Assembly: GCA_025738555.1 (NCBI GenBank)
Contig: JAOVFP010000008.1
Coordinates: 2,480,001-2,544,000 of the forward strand
DNA: 64,000 nucleotides
Direction: 5' to 3'
Source: Cyathus striatus
Taxonomy: Eukaryota > Basidiomycota > Agaricomycetes > Agaricales > Nidulariaceae
The notes beneath the pieces were generated by a model that was not told where the DNA came from, did not search any database, and was given only the letters and a program-made list of their open reading frames with translations. Below, one piece after another: positions 28,483 to 39,850 of the stretch (position 1 is the first letter of the stretch; every line of letters starts with the position of its first letter). A program made the translations under genes and the position numbers.

Positions 28483-30156
28483 AATCCAGCACCCTTATGT
28501 AATCAGCTTAGTAAGCGCCAAGAGGTGCAAAATTCTGGGTTTGGGAAAGAAAATAAAATTATATACTGTTGAGTCTTGCGACGAGAGTAGTTAGTTTAGT
28601 TAATACTTAGAATATAAATCCCAAATATAATAAACCAACTTAAATCCCGAGGTGCAAAGTCAGTAAGTTCGAGGGGTGCAATTGTATCAAATCCAAATTT
28701 AGAACAAGTTAAAATTAGAACAACTTAAACTCGGGCTATTCTTATTCACGCGTCAAAGTATTCAAAGTCAAGTTCAGATTCAATTCAGTATCGCGGTACG
28801 TATTTCTCGGTATCAAAACGTCTCGTAACTATATCTGAGTCTCATCTTTACACACCCTGTCAGTGGGAGGGAAGAATGCCTGGCAGTTCCTGCCTTATTT
28901 CTTCCCTCTTCGTCTACTATATACATTTTCTACCTACTCTACTTACAAATTGCGTAGTAATAACATTCTATTTGAGATCCGGTATTTCCCCGGTTCATTT
29001 GTAAGGTAATGCGTTGTCAGCGCCCAGGCGGCGGTCAGCCAATTGTGCGCATAGAGCAACGCACTCCCTTTCTGCAACGCGCGCTCGTTTGAGCGTCCCA
29101 TCGGTTACCTTCCTAATCGGGTAATCAGCCGATGCGGCAGCGGCAGCTGCTCGCATCAATTTCATTTACATCGGTCTCACGGGTCGGTTTTCCGTTCCCG
29201 CGTGAACTTCTGACCGTTGAGGTACTCATTCTCGTTCCATTCTTGCTTCCCTTTCCCCTTTCTCGCGCTCTCTCCCTCTCATTGTCTCGCTTGTCTCGTC
29301 GTCTCAGGGATTCAGTAAGTCCATATTTTGTCTATCTCCACACTTGTTATCGTGCGCTGACTTTGTCAATAGTCATTTTGTTTGTTCTGGGCTTTTTGGT
29401 ACTCATGTATAAAATGCAACGTCGTTTAGAAAGGTAAAGTCTTTATGTATTTATTTGTTTAAGTGGTTTTGAACCAGTACTAACGCGGAGTATATGTTTT
29501 TAAAGGTATTATGATGTTTTAATCCCTGGATGAATTATGGGAGGCGGCGCGGGAACTCAGCCCCTCCCCGCTGTTTCCTTTACTCGACGCATTCGATACT
29601 GGAATCTCAAAATGGAGATTGGAAGAATTTTAAAATAGGGTACGTTGTTATTCATTTACATGCGTATCAATACTACTATTTTGACTTTTAGTTTACCCTA
29701 CATCAACTTAAATGTGCTCTAGAGTGTGATTCTAAGATGTTTAAGCAAAGAACACCTCAATATGTCACCAATATCTAAGTCTAAGCTGCTCTCGCTGTCA
29801 CAAAATGTGACATAGCGTGACATTATATCATGTGTAAACATGTTACATAATCTAAAACATGTTATGTAAGGTGCAAAATGTTTGAGGTCAAAAAATTAAA
29901 ATGCCTTCCAAACATTTGCAAATGCATTAATATGGTATTTTAACGTATTTACTACTCAAAAACATGTTTCTTAAATTTCTCTGGGTATAGTCCAAATTTC
30001 GAAAAAATAATTCCAACATTCTGATCCAAATACCAAAAGCTATCATTTGTTGGAGTTAGATTTTCGGAAAAATGATGTGTGAGGAAGGAATTTCCAATGT
30101 TATTGTGACGAGAATGTTGATTATGTAAGGGTGCTGGAACCTCATGCTCTCTACCT
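28483..30156. other. Intergenic, no gene recognised
   Basis: AT-rich with a CpG-richer segment at about 29000-29300. A TGTGAC/GTCACA-rich palindromic patch lies at about 29800-29885. An open stretch at 29132-29437 is Leu/Ser-rich and has no family resemblance. Confidence 0.35.
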
Positions 30157-30158
30157 TA

Positions 30159-30777
30159 CAGTGATTGAGCGCTCATCTGTACACCAAAACTTGATGCTCA
30201 AATATCTTAATATCTACGAATTATCCCCCTTCTTTTTGCATCTTAATACATGAAATGGAATGTAAGCTTCACTTTTCCCAAGTTTCAAGCCATTCTGTCG
30301 CGAGTAAAATAAACAAGACCTATTTCTTGAAAATGATGTCAAAATTAGTTGAACCCGTCAGGTGTACACCATCGCTTAAGCGTGGGAAGCCGCACCGAAC
30401 GTCAGCGCTAAACAACGCCTGATTTGCCTTCCCCAGGTTCTCAAGCTTCCACAGAGCGCAGACCTCCAAATTTCCACACTTGTTTGTCTTGAAAACAATT
30501 GTAATGCATTAATTGTGTTTAATAAAAGAAATTGAGTGTACAGCGTCCTGTAGATGTCATTTATGTGTTCCAAGATTTTGTGATATTACTAAAATTGGGT
30601 GTAATTCAAGGTTTATAGTTCGTACGCTCGTTCTTCGTGCGTAAAACTTTTTTTGATATATACCCAGTTAATAATACATAGAAAAGAACATCCTTTTTGT
30701 AAGTGGAACGAACGTGTGTCGAGATAAGGCCAAGTGTACAGCTGAGAGGAGTTGTACAGATGAGCGCTAAATCACTG
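30159..30777. mobile_element. Tc1/mariner-like MITE, 619 bp
   Basis: A 25-bp terminal inverted repeat beginning CAGTGATT and containing GCGCTCATCTGTACA (30159-30183) pairs with 30753-30777 with one mismatch. Both ends are flanked by TA (30157-30158 and 30778-30779), the target duplication of Tc1/mariner elements. No transposase ORF. Confidence 0.8.
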
Positions 30778-30779
30778 TA

Positions 30780-32476
30780 GATGTATTTGAAACAACGCAC
30801 TGGTGCAGTTGGTCCAACCGGATACTCTCGCACGAAAGAGAGGGCAGGTACAGCCGTGGGGAGACGTCCACCTTACGAAGGATGGGCGTCTCAGCACCGC
30901 CAGGAGAATGCTATTGTGAGGCACCGAATACAAATACATATAAAAAATTAAAGAGAGATAAAATGAGAAATAAGAACGGAGATATTGAGAAGACGGGGAC
31001 AATGAAATAAGTAAAAAGGTAAGTATAAAGAAGATATTGGCTACTCGAAAATATTGGCTACAGTAGGATAGAATAAGAAAAAAAGTACGGGTGCGTCAAA
31101 ACCTTCATGTCAGAAAACCCAGTGGGAAAAACTGACAATCCCAGGGGAAAGCTACCGGCAAATGAATAAAACAGGGGGGGGAAGGGTGGGTAAAGAAAAT
31201 GATAATATCCTGACGATAGACCGAGAACTGGTGCAGGAGGGAGGAGGAATGCGGATTATCAATTCACTCTCCCATCCTTGTACCAATTGCTCTTGGAGCT
31301 GCTCCAAATAAAAAACCCAGCCTAGGCATACCGCAGAGGTCATAACGAAATAACTCACACGTGTCGAGACTACCATGTGCCGGCCGCCCGTGAACTATCG
31401 ACACTTCACGGCCCAAGGCTATAGCGCTACCGTTCCTATTGGCTCAGTGCAAGAGACTTGAACTGTGATTAACGCGCAATATACTTAATGACTAACTGTT
31501 GCCTGGATGAAGGTTCGAACCTCTGTTAAAAGTTTTATTTTATTATGTATGAAGTATTGAAAAATCCTTACGGACTCGAGGAAGTCTTTGTTACGGAATT
31601 CTGCGTATTCCGTGCTGAATTTTCCATTCCGTAAAGATTTGTACAGAATCAGTAAGGATTCCGCACGGAATAATCGCTACTTTACAGTGAAGTCCCAGCC
31701 AAATGTATTATGTACGGAATCTGTGTAATACACACGGATCCGTACGCAACACCAGGCTAAGCGTAAAGAGCTCGTTAATGTGGTCTCTTTAGTTCCTTGA
31801 ACTTGTATCAGGGCAGTTGTATGGACGTTGTGTTTGGGGTGTGTGGTGGCAGAACAGTTTGTGATAACATCGCATTCCTATACATATTGATAACGATAAA
31901 TATTGTCACATCTATTGCCACTGTTTTGAAAAGGTTGAATGATATGCACTCTGCGTCTCTGATCGCCGCCCAGTCCTGGCTAATAGCCTCCGGCCGAATT
32001 GTCATGAATACCCAACGAATTCCACAACACGGCGTCTTACTATGATCTCAGTAGTAAATTTAACTAGTGCCTACTAATACTTCCTAGCCCATACACGTAC
32101 ATTTCCGTAAAGAGTCGGTGTGTCATATCGTAGGTGAGATTCAATTATTTCAGAATGATCATTCTTCTGAACGTCTATTTCCCCTCTCTGACCGGTGGAG
32201 GATAGTAACAACTAGGCAGATATACATTATACAAAGCTAATGAGTCCTTGCTAAGGTGAAATTGTCCTTGTATTTTCCTGTGGGTGCAGTGGGTGATGTA
32301 TCATGTTCATGTTTATGATGATCATTCATCCGTAATGCCTGCCAAGATCCGAAATCTGTCTCTGTCCCGCGTTAGTTGTAGGAGTTTGTTATGAAGTTAT
32401 AATTAGACACCTACCTGGAGTACAAGTATTAGAAATGCGACCTCTCGAGTCTCCACATTCAACTTGAACCGACCTC
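30780..32476. other. Intergenic with palindromic GTACGGAATC repeat cluster
   Basis: No supportable gene. The segment at about 31570-31770 is dense in ACGGAAT/ATTCCGT motifs in both orientations and resembles the cluster at 24686-24790. The remainder is AT-rich, with a short G run at 31174. Confidence 0.4.
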
Positions 32477-33784
32477 ATGGAGAGCAATAATCAAAAATTC
32501 CCTGTCTTGAATCCAAACGTCTATCTAAACTTCTTACCCCACGAGACTGCTATTCAGTTCGAAGTGACTAGAAACATATATCTGGTGACGCTTGGGGTAA
32601 ATTCGAGTTTACTTCTTTGTTGCTCAGTACTTGAGTACTCATTAATTGCCCACAAATTCAGGCTTTGATTTGGGACATGCTTGTTAGCCTTCCAGAAGAC
32701 TTCATTCTGATAGGAGGGGATTTTCGACCAATTATAATTGCTTATTTCTTAGCTCGGTGGGTGTTGATATATAGTTATATATCTCTGATTCACTCCGGAT
32801 TTTCTGCAGAACTTCGGCATTGGGATTTGTTCTTCTGTCTGTTATCTTCAAAAGTAAGTAGCTTTATATCATTGTTAGTATCGATCTTATAAAAATAATA
32901 AGCGCATCCTCTTGCACATTGCAATGCCATAAAGCTTGCCATCAATTGCTGCTGCGTCATTTCCACGTCGGCTTCGTCATTCCTTTTCCTGAGACGAGTC
33001 CAAGCCCTTTATCAAAATAATAAACTCGTCTGTCACATGTTTTCTGTATTGTATCTCGCTACAGTCGGAATGTTGATCGTCATACCAATCGGAGCCCACG
33101 TAGGTCCATTAGCGAATACTGGATACTGTGTAAATACAGGTATTAAACACTATGTTGCGGCTGGAACATTCATGCCGTTGGCATTTGATTCCCTAGTATT
33201 TTTGGTAATATCTTACCAAATTGCAAAAGGACACAGGGGAACGAGCGAAAAGAAAACCTGGAAAATTTGGATTACTGGAGAAGCTCTGCCTCGATTGTCT
33301 AAGGCAGTACTGCAAGGAGGACAATTGTATTATTTGTACGTCGCATTCTATCTAAAAGACGTCTTTTGGGTTCCCTTGGAAGGATCAGTACTAAGGATAC
33401 TTATGCAGGATAACTGTCGGCGCGAATATACTTACATCTGTTTTGATCGTTACACCTTCGGTTCCAGTAGTATATCAAGCGACGTTCACCATACCTCACG
33501 TTGCCTTGACTAGTTCTATGGCTTGTCGGGTATATCGTAACCTCAAACTTTCTGTAGATTGGGTAGAAGTCGGATTATCGACGATCCATTTCCGTTCGGG
33601 TGAAATCAACAAGGATCCAAATTCAGAACTCCCCAAGAATATTTTCTCGCAGCCATCAGATATAACTAAGGTGGCATCTTCTGGGAAATCTAAGTCTACA
33701 TCACGTGTCGCAGATACTGAAAGCGGCATAGGTCACATTGAGATTGAAGAGGAAATGATATTTAAAGTCGGTGATTCGAGGTAA
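32477..33784 (+). CDS. Multi-pass (seven-helix-type) membrane protein, copy 2
   Basis: Five exons: 32477-32596, 32662-32756, 32810-32853, 32903-33335, 33409-33784; 355 aa. Introns and internal exon lengths match copy 1 at 19196-20427, so the two are paralogs. Core blocks: NIYLVTLG / ALIWDMLVSLPEDFILI / SALGFVLLSVIF / SSFLFLRRVQALYQNNKLV / MLIVIPIGAHVGPLANTGYC / YVAAGTFMPLAFDSLVFLVI / SVLIVTPSVPVVY / SMACRVYRNLKL. The cytosolic C-tail is longer than in copy 1 and Ser/Glu-rich. Member of the unassigned 7TM-like Agaricomycete family; ligand and role unknown. It faces SDR copy 2 tail to tail. Confidence 0.87.
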
Positions 33785-34062
33785 ATTTAGTTGGTTATTA
33801 GACCTTAGGTCCTTAGGTACCCTAAATTTCACTACTACTATGATTACGTGTCGCGGAGCTACAATTGTATGTTAAAAGCGCGTTACTGTCTTCCTTAGTC
33901 CTTACGTTGTTAGCATCTGTCGTTTTAAGGGGCATTGCATAGCCTTTAATTATACGAAACACTGCGAGTTCAAAACAAACTAAAACTGAAACATTAACAT
34001 GTTGAACCGCATATCACTATCGCGATATGCAGTCAAACCAGAAATAAAACCAGCAATTTGCA

Positions 34063-35128
34063 CTAAGTAGACGTAGCCTTGAGCGTATGCTCCCAAAGAG
34101 CTTTCCTCTCCGTTTCATTGCCAACATATCCTGACTTTCCAATGTCATTACCTTTCGATCCAATCCTGATCGCACCCTTTCCGCTGTTAAGGATACCATA
34201 CCACATATGTTCCGCACACTCCTCCTTTGCGACGGTAAATGGCCATGGAATTGAATGGACAATGGGCGATATAGCTCGCATCCAAGGAGTGGGAGATGCA
34301 GCGAGTAAGTTGGTACCACGAACGCCTCCAGGTGAAGAGTGGATAAAGGTCAACTCGGGGTTTTGTTCAGCAAATTCCTGAAGTGCACGATCGTTAGTTA
34401 ATTATCAAGGAGTAATCAACGAATATATCACATACCTCCATCATTAGATCATTGTAGCCACAACCCACTGAGGCAGCTCGGGATGTGGAGTACGATTTCT
34501 TCAAGGTGAGATCGTCCAGGTCAGGTTTCCCGCCATGGCCTGCACCGAGAACAGACATAACTTTTGCGTCCTCGCCGGCTTCGTTTGCTTTCTTCAATGC
34601 TGGCAGAAGGTCGTGGATAAATTTCCATCGCCCATAGTAGTGAACGGCAAGTTTCTTGTCAATCCCATCTGCTGTCTCATCATAACCATTCGTTGTCATG
34701 ACGCCAGGGGATAACACCAAAAAGTTGACTTTATCAACACGGCCGAGGATGTCTGACGTAGCCTTCTGGATATTCTTCATAGCGCTTACATCGCATTGTA
34801 TAAATTCGTGCTTCATGCCCGGGACTGTCGATTTAGGTATCTTGCTAAGGATTTCTTCGCCAGCAGCACGGTTTCGTCCAATTAATATAACGCGACCACT
34901 CCCGTTGGTTATATTTCCAAAGGTTTCCGCCATTCCTTGGCCTATTCCTGATGTTCCGCCTACGATAATGGCAGTAGGAACGTATGCTGGAGAGAATCCA
35001 CGATTGTATTGGCGAACAGTAGACAGAGAAGGCATTCCGCGCGTTAGAACTGTAGGCCCGAGATATAAGAATGCTAGCATGCACGATAATAAGAGTATTC
35101 CAAAGTCTGTGAAGGAGAAGCGGGCCAT
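34063..35128 (-). CDS. Membrane-anchored short-chain dehydrogenase/reductase, copy 2
   Basis: Two exons, 35128-34436 and 34377-34063, with a 58-nt intron at the same site and phase as copy 1; 335 aa. Exon 1 is exactly as long as in copy 1 (693 bp). It keeps the N-terminal hydrophobic anchor, GGTSGIG at 57-63, GRNRAAG, and Tyr-S-T-S-Arg in place of YxxxK. The catalytic Ser region reads VLGAGHGG, so the Ser-Ser of copy 1 (VLSSGRGG) is lost. The C-terminal part has PGGVRGTNL, one residue longer than copy 1. These changes suggest altered or lost redox activity. A hAT element is inserted about 190 bp upstream of the ATG. Confidence 0.9.
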
Positions 35129-35323
35129 TATGTATGGCAGGAAGTGGGATATTTCTCACTGGGTTCATTGCTGGCATTGAGACGTTTCCACGGTTGAGTG
35201 TTTTGCTTGCCGAATCGACGCGCGTCCGACTTGTGCCCGAGAGATTCGCGTTCGTCGGCGCCGGGCGGGCGCGGTTAATCACCTGACTTTTTGATGACGG
35301 TGATGGGATTTGCTGTTAGAAAC

Positions 35324-36510
35324 TAAGGCTCCAACCATATAGTATATGTATACTCAAAATGGTATAAATATACATATATACTTCCTACACACTAGTTTAC
35401 TGTATATATATAGAATATAGAGGGTTGGATCACGCATGTTCACGTGTTTTCTATCACCGGTTATCACCGTGCTTCTTTTTCTTTTCTATTGGAGGATTGA
35501 CATCTAAAAGACCGTTTCTAATCCACACTTTTGCAAGTAGTGCTTTTTGCACAGTTTCTGCCTTTAATGAGCTTCAAAGGTCAGAATAAATATGACGAGA
35601 CTTTGAAAATACACGCTCAACTGAAATACTAGTTGCAGGAATAGCAAGAAAGCCGTGTGCCATCCTAGCAATGGTAGGAAATGAATGACAATGTTTCTGC
35701 GGATGTCGTTTGGTTGCTTGTTTTAATAGGATTTTGATTCACGTACCTTCCACCATGACAATGGACCGTTCAAGTCACAGATCCCACCTTCCAATCTAAG
35801 GTAACGTTCTATTTCATCTTTCCAACTTTCCTTTACTCTCAAAGTTCCTGTTAGCACACCGCTATCCACCTTGCATATATCAGCCAGCCAATGTCCCCCA
35901 CTAGACTTCGCTTGCTTTTCAACTTTCTGCAGTAATTCCTCTGCTTTCAACGGCGAGTTCTTGTAATATGTACATGCAATATGTGAGAATAACGTTGTAT
36001 CATTCTCGGCATTATGAATCGTGGATTTAAACCACCTTGCTCTCAAGTTTGGATGGAGAACTACAATTAGCCAAAGTATGGTGAGTTATTATTGTGATAC
36101 AATAATCGAAATACTATTACTTACCAGTTCCTATAACATAGTATTGGTTTTCGGTAGCAACTGATTTATACTTTTGCAGCTTTTTGCGTGCATTTGACGC
36201 AGCAATCTGAATATCGAACGAAAAAATTGAATTTTTTTCGGTCTCCAGCAAGTGCCGATCTATCGCCCATGAGCCCTGGCCCCTGTGCATTCAACCTGTG
36301 TCAGGTCGGCTATCTCATCGACCGAAGATTTTGGGTTCCATGCAATCGAAGAGCCAATCATATCATGCTTATGTTGCGAAAGCATGAACTATATACAACT
36401 GTCTATATAATGTATATTTACTGTATACATAGGTATTCAGAGTTTATACATATACAGTTACAAAAATAACTGTATATATATGGTTCATATACTATAGGGT
36501 TGGAGCCTTA
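35324..36510. mobile_element. hAT element, internally deleted, 1187 bp
   Basis: Perfect 13-bp inverted termini TAAGGCTCCAACC (35324-35336) and GGTTGGAGCCTTA (36498-36510) with a perfect 8-bp target duplication TTAGAAAC (35316-35323 and 36511-36518). Subterminal ATATA-rich repeats occur at both ends. It contains the 3' part of a hAT transposase on the minus strand (separate entry), so it is a deletion derivative of an autonomous hAT. Confidence 0.93.
35500..36230 (-). pseudogene. hAT transposase, C-terminal fragment
   Basis: Minus-strand exons about 36230-36125, 36060-35747 and 35696 to about 35500 splice in frame. They encode ...ENQYYVIGT / VLHPNLRARWF ... EIERYLRLEGG ... LSWWK / ... FLAIPATSISVERVFS ... 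The last block is the hAT C-terminal dimerisation domain (Dimer_Tnp_hAT). The reading frame has TGA right after RHIYSDL, where the family reads on into the Ser-Leu segment. The N-terminal zinc finger and catalytic first half are missing. Not functional as it stands. Confidence 0.85.
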
Positions 36511-36518
36511 TTAGAAAC

Positions 36519-37920
36519 CAACCTCGAGAGTGCAACAAAGCGCTTACGAATTGATCCTGTCCAGAGTCATCAGATACTTATCTTGACCACATATCATTGT
36601 AAGTCTTTGACAACAAAGTACATTTTGGGAGGACATATACATCGGGAACGTCGTTAATCACAAATTAATGTAGAAATGACAAATGATCACATCTAAATGA
36701 CATTTGCGAGGACACACAGGGCTAAAAGATTCACAAAATTAGATAAAGAGTGATGTGTGTAATTTTGGCGGTAATTGAACATTGTTTAGTGATTTGAGGT
36801 GATTCAATCATTGAAAGGTAAATTTGACAACCAATTGACTCCAATGAATGACCCCTAGAAACTGTTTCCCCAGCATTTCCCCAGTTTCATCGAGATAGGC
36901 TAATGCTTGACCTGGCTTGGCTAGACGTGATACACACGTTTTCAAGGAAGGTGATGTTCATCAGGTGTGTTGTGCAAGTACACTACTTCACTGTGAAATA
37001 GTGAGGCTTGAATGAGGTGCCTGGTCCTGGCACTCTGGAATCCCTGACATGGAAGATTTTTTTCAGGAGTGGCCTGAATAAGTTCAGCAATGCCAAACAG
37101 TGCAAGTAACTTGTGCCTTGGAGCGAGGTATGTTACTGTATGTTCCTGTATGTTATTCACTCATTGCACCCAGACCCCAGCCACCTTGACAACTATACCC
37201 AAGCAATTTTAACAATGTAAGTAAGTCAACATAAGGGCTTCTTCAATAGATATTTACCTTATATGACAGCTGAACAGTATTGTAGTACTGTGTGAATCTG
37301 ATCAATTGGGCATACCTTTGAGTGCATGACAGGCCCAACCACAAAATGATTTCAGCACATGAGAAATTGTAGTGTGACACACCAGAATTTTCAGCATTTT
37401 GGGCACTCAAGCTGGCCAAAAATTTGAATTAGTGCATATATTTAATTTGTAAATGTACAGAACACTGTTGGTTAGCAAAAAATAGCTATTGGAGAAGAAA
37501 AAATAATTATTACATTGAAAATTTTTGGGTGCTATGCTGGCATCTAAATATGTCATGGTTTAACCTTTCAGCATTTTTATTTGTGATGTGTGACATGGCC
37601 CAAATTTTGATGCGGCAGAATGGGTGCATGACATGTGGCTGCCCAATTGATCAGATTCATACAGTACTCTGTGTCATGCACTGATTCACTGGTGGGCTAT
37701 CAAAAATTCAACATCAATCCCAAATGTTTGTCTGTGCTTGCTTTGATACTGTCACAACCATGCAAAAGGAAAGCATGAGTAAACTATGTACAGTAATCAG
37801 TAAGTAATAATAGGGACATAATCAAAGTCTGGAGTAAGCAAAGGGAGAAGCAGAGTAAGGGACTGCTGGAAATGTGTGACACATGTGAAGAACATGACAA
37901 ATGTGACATGAGGTACAATA
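36519..37920. other. CpG-poor intergenic DNA with a small inverted-repeat element
   Basis: No gene. CpG dinucleotides are scarce by eye while TG and CA are frequent. A MITE-like element lies at 37284-37668 (separate entry). Confidence 0.5.
37284..37668. mobile_element. MITE-like inverted-repeat element, 385 bp
   Basis: A 29-nt arm (37284-37312; starts AGTACTGT, contains GAATCTGATCAATTGGGCA) is mirrored at 37640-37668 with one mismatch. Pairing continues weakly inside (GTGCATGACA / TGCATGACATG). No clear target duplication, so superfamily unassigned. Confidence 0.6.
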
Positions 37921-37924
37921 GCAA

Positions 37925-38240
37925 TATCCATCAATGATTGTTTATGATCACCCAATACAGTCCTACAATAGTAATATTCAACTAGTAGTAATCAATGATT
38001 GTATATGATCACCTAATACATCCATATAATAGTAATATTCAATTAGAAAAAATCAATGATCACTTATGATTGCCTATAGAATCATATATACTAATAATAA
38101 GCTAATATGCCCTTGAAACAATCAATGATCACCTATGATCACCTATAGAAATATATACTAATAACAAACCAATAAGCCCTAGAAACACCCAATGATCACT
38201 TATGATCACTACTATTACACCTACTAATAATAAGTGAATA
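37925..38240. repeat. Decayed minisatellite, inverted relative of the 69-bp array
   Basis: About five units of 61-69 bp, each starting CAATGAT and containing TGATCACCTATGATCACC-like cores followed by ACTAATAATAAG and a CCTTGAAAC/CCCTAGAAAC end. Read on the other strand this is the same unit as the array at 47560-49372. Units here are strongly diverged. Confidence 0.8.
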
Positions 38241-38269
38241 TGCTATACAAATAGGCAATCATGAGATAG

Positions 38270-39850
38270 AAGATTGTGGCAATCATAAAACACTTCATTT
38301 TTATGATCATTCTGGCTAACACTTATGTTGGCTGCTCCCAATATTGTAGTTGGCTCCTCCTGGGGAGAGGAAGGAGAATTCCATTTGGTGGAAGTGATTG
38401 ACATCACAGAGCCAGACATCACATCAGGTTTCAGCATAGTGGTGAGCAGCCTGGTCAAAGGCAATGACTTTGATGTCATCAGCAACTGTCCTGAACAAGC
38501 CAGTGATATATCTTCCATATAATGCAAGCTCTGTTCATCTGTGAGGGAATGCTCAGAGCATGGCCTCAGTGGAAATTTGCCATGCTGAGTGCCATTCACC
38601 ACTGTCAGTGATTCACTTGGTAGAGGAGGTGCTAGCTGGGATAGTGATTTCAAGTTCTCCAATTCATTGAGTATGAGTGGTGGCTGTAGTGGCTGCATTG
38701 ATTCCTGATGAGACATTGGCAAGATTGATAGCTCATTCTTGTAAAACATTCTCCCACTCTGACTCTGGGAAGTGTGGAATGTTGGAGGTTTGCATGATGG
38801 AGTGCTTGGCCTTCTGGATGTTTTGTGCATATTTGTCAAGGAGTTCCTGTGTTTTAAGGAGATTGGGATGCAGGCTGCACATTTCCTCAAGATAGTCATT
38901 GAACCAGGGAAAATCTTCTTTGGATATTCTCTGCTGCTTTGAGTCCCAGTTATCATCTTTATTGTTGGTGTCTCAGTCCTGGGAATTACTGTCAATACTT
39001 GGGGATCTGGGTGCATGATGATGTTTCCCTGTGACAGGAGGAGGGGCTCCAAATGCTTGAGTAAGGAATGCAGCTCCAATGTCTGCTGAGAAAGTCCTGT
39101 GTTCTTGTTCTGTGAGCTCTGAGACATATGTTGAGAAAGCACAGTTGGCAGGGGAGTCATCCCCTGGCGAGAAGTCAGGGAGTAAGCATCCAATGGAGGC
39201 AAGGGCATAGGACCAAGTGAATTTCCCTTTATGGAAAAGGTCAACAATTCTGTCATGTTTGGAGATCAGCTCAGTTTTGCAAATGTTGCCAGAGAATCCT
39301 TGGTTGAGTGGTCTGACCTTAGGTCTAGCTGATCCCTGAGGCTGAATTTAGGCATTGATGTAACAAGAGATGTATTTTGGTCTCTTTGAGTTCCTCCAGA
39401 AATGCTGGTGACTCATGATTGCTCAGTGCCTGAAGGCATTGCAGTGAGTCCAGTGGACTGTTCTGAACCTGTTGTTCTTCTACCTGTGTGAGAGGCTGTT
39501 CCAGATGGAATGTGGTGTTTGGTGCCTGAAGGTACTTGCTCACTGGTCCCAGATACTCTGGGGGAGGCACCAGTTGGGTGATGAGGGATGGTGCTGGAAG
39601 GCACTCCTCCCCAAACCTCTGGAGCAGAGAAGGTCATGGTGTCTTGCAGTACTTGTGACCATGACTGTCCAGCCTGCTCAGTACATTCCCTTGGTGTCTG
39701 AGTTTTCTTACTGGGATGGAGGATCCATGAATTGAGTTCTGTGATAGTGGGACCATCATCTTGCTCTTCTGGTGAGATGGAAGAGATGTCATTAGAGTAA
39801 TGCAAAATGTGTAATGAAGGAGACACCATTGATGCTGGAGCAAGCAGAAG
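38270..39850 (-). pseudogene. Retroelement-type ORF, riddled with TGA
   Basis: Minus-strand remnant of a basidiomycete transposon protein. The conserved frame (not the longest open one) reads NWDSKQQRISKEDFPWF, then FPESEWENVLQE, GELEITIP, GEWHSAWQISTEAML, AFPHR, TELALYGRYITGLFR, CDVWLCDVNHFHQMEF. From memory this matches the gag-like ORF that precedes the polymerase in a family of basidiomycete retroelements. The N-terminal half is Ser/Pro/Gln-rich. At least five in-frame TGA codons sit where the family has Arg (for example VLQE-TGA-AINL, FPHR-TGA-TEL), suggesting CGA-to-TGA mutation. A 337-aa frame open at 38243-39256 is a neighbouring frame and not the protein. Confidence 0.7.

Noticed and set aside
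31500..31530. GGTTCGAACC, as in a tRNA T-arm
   Set aside because: No D-arm, anticodon arm or acceptor stem can be paired around it; treated as a chance palindrome.
38243..39256. 337-codon open frame on the minus strand
   Set aside because: A neighbouring frame carries the recognisable protein blocks with stops; this frame is open only because its TGA codons lie elsewhere.
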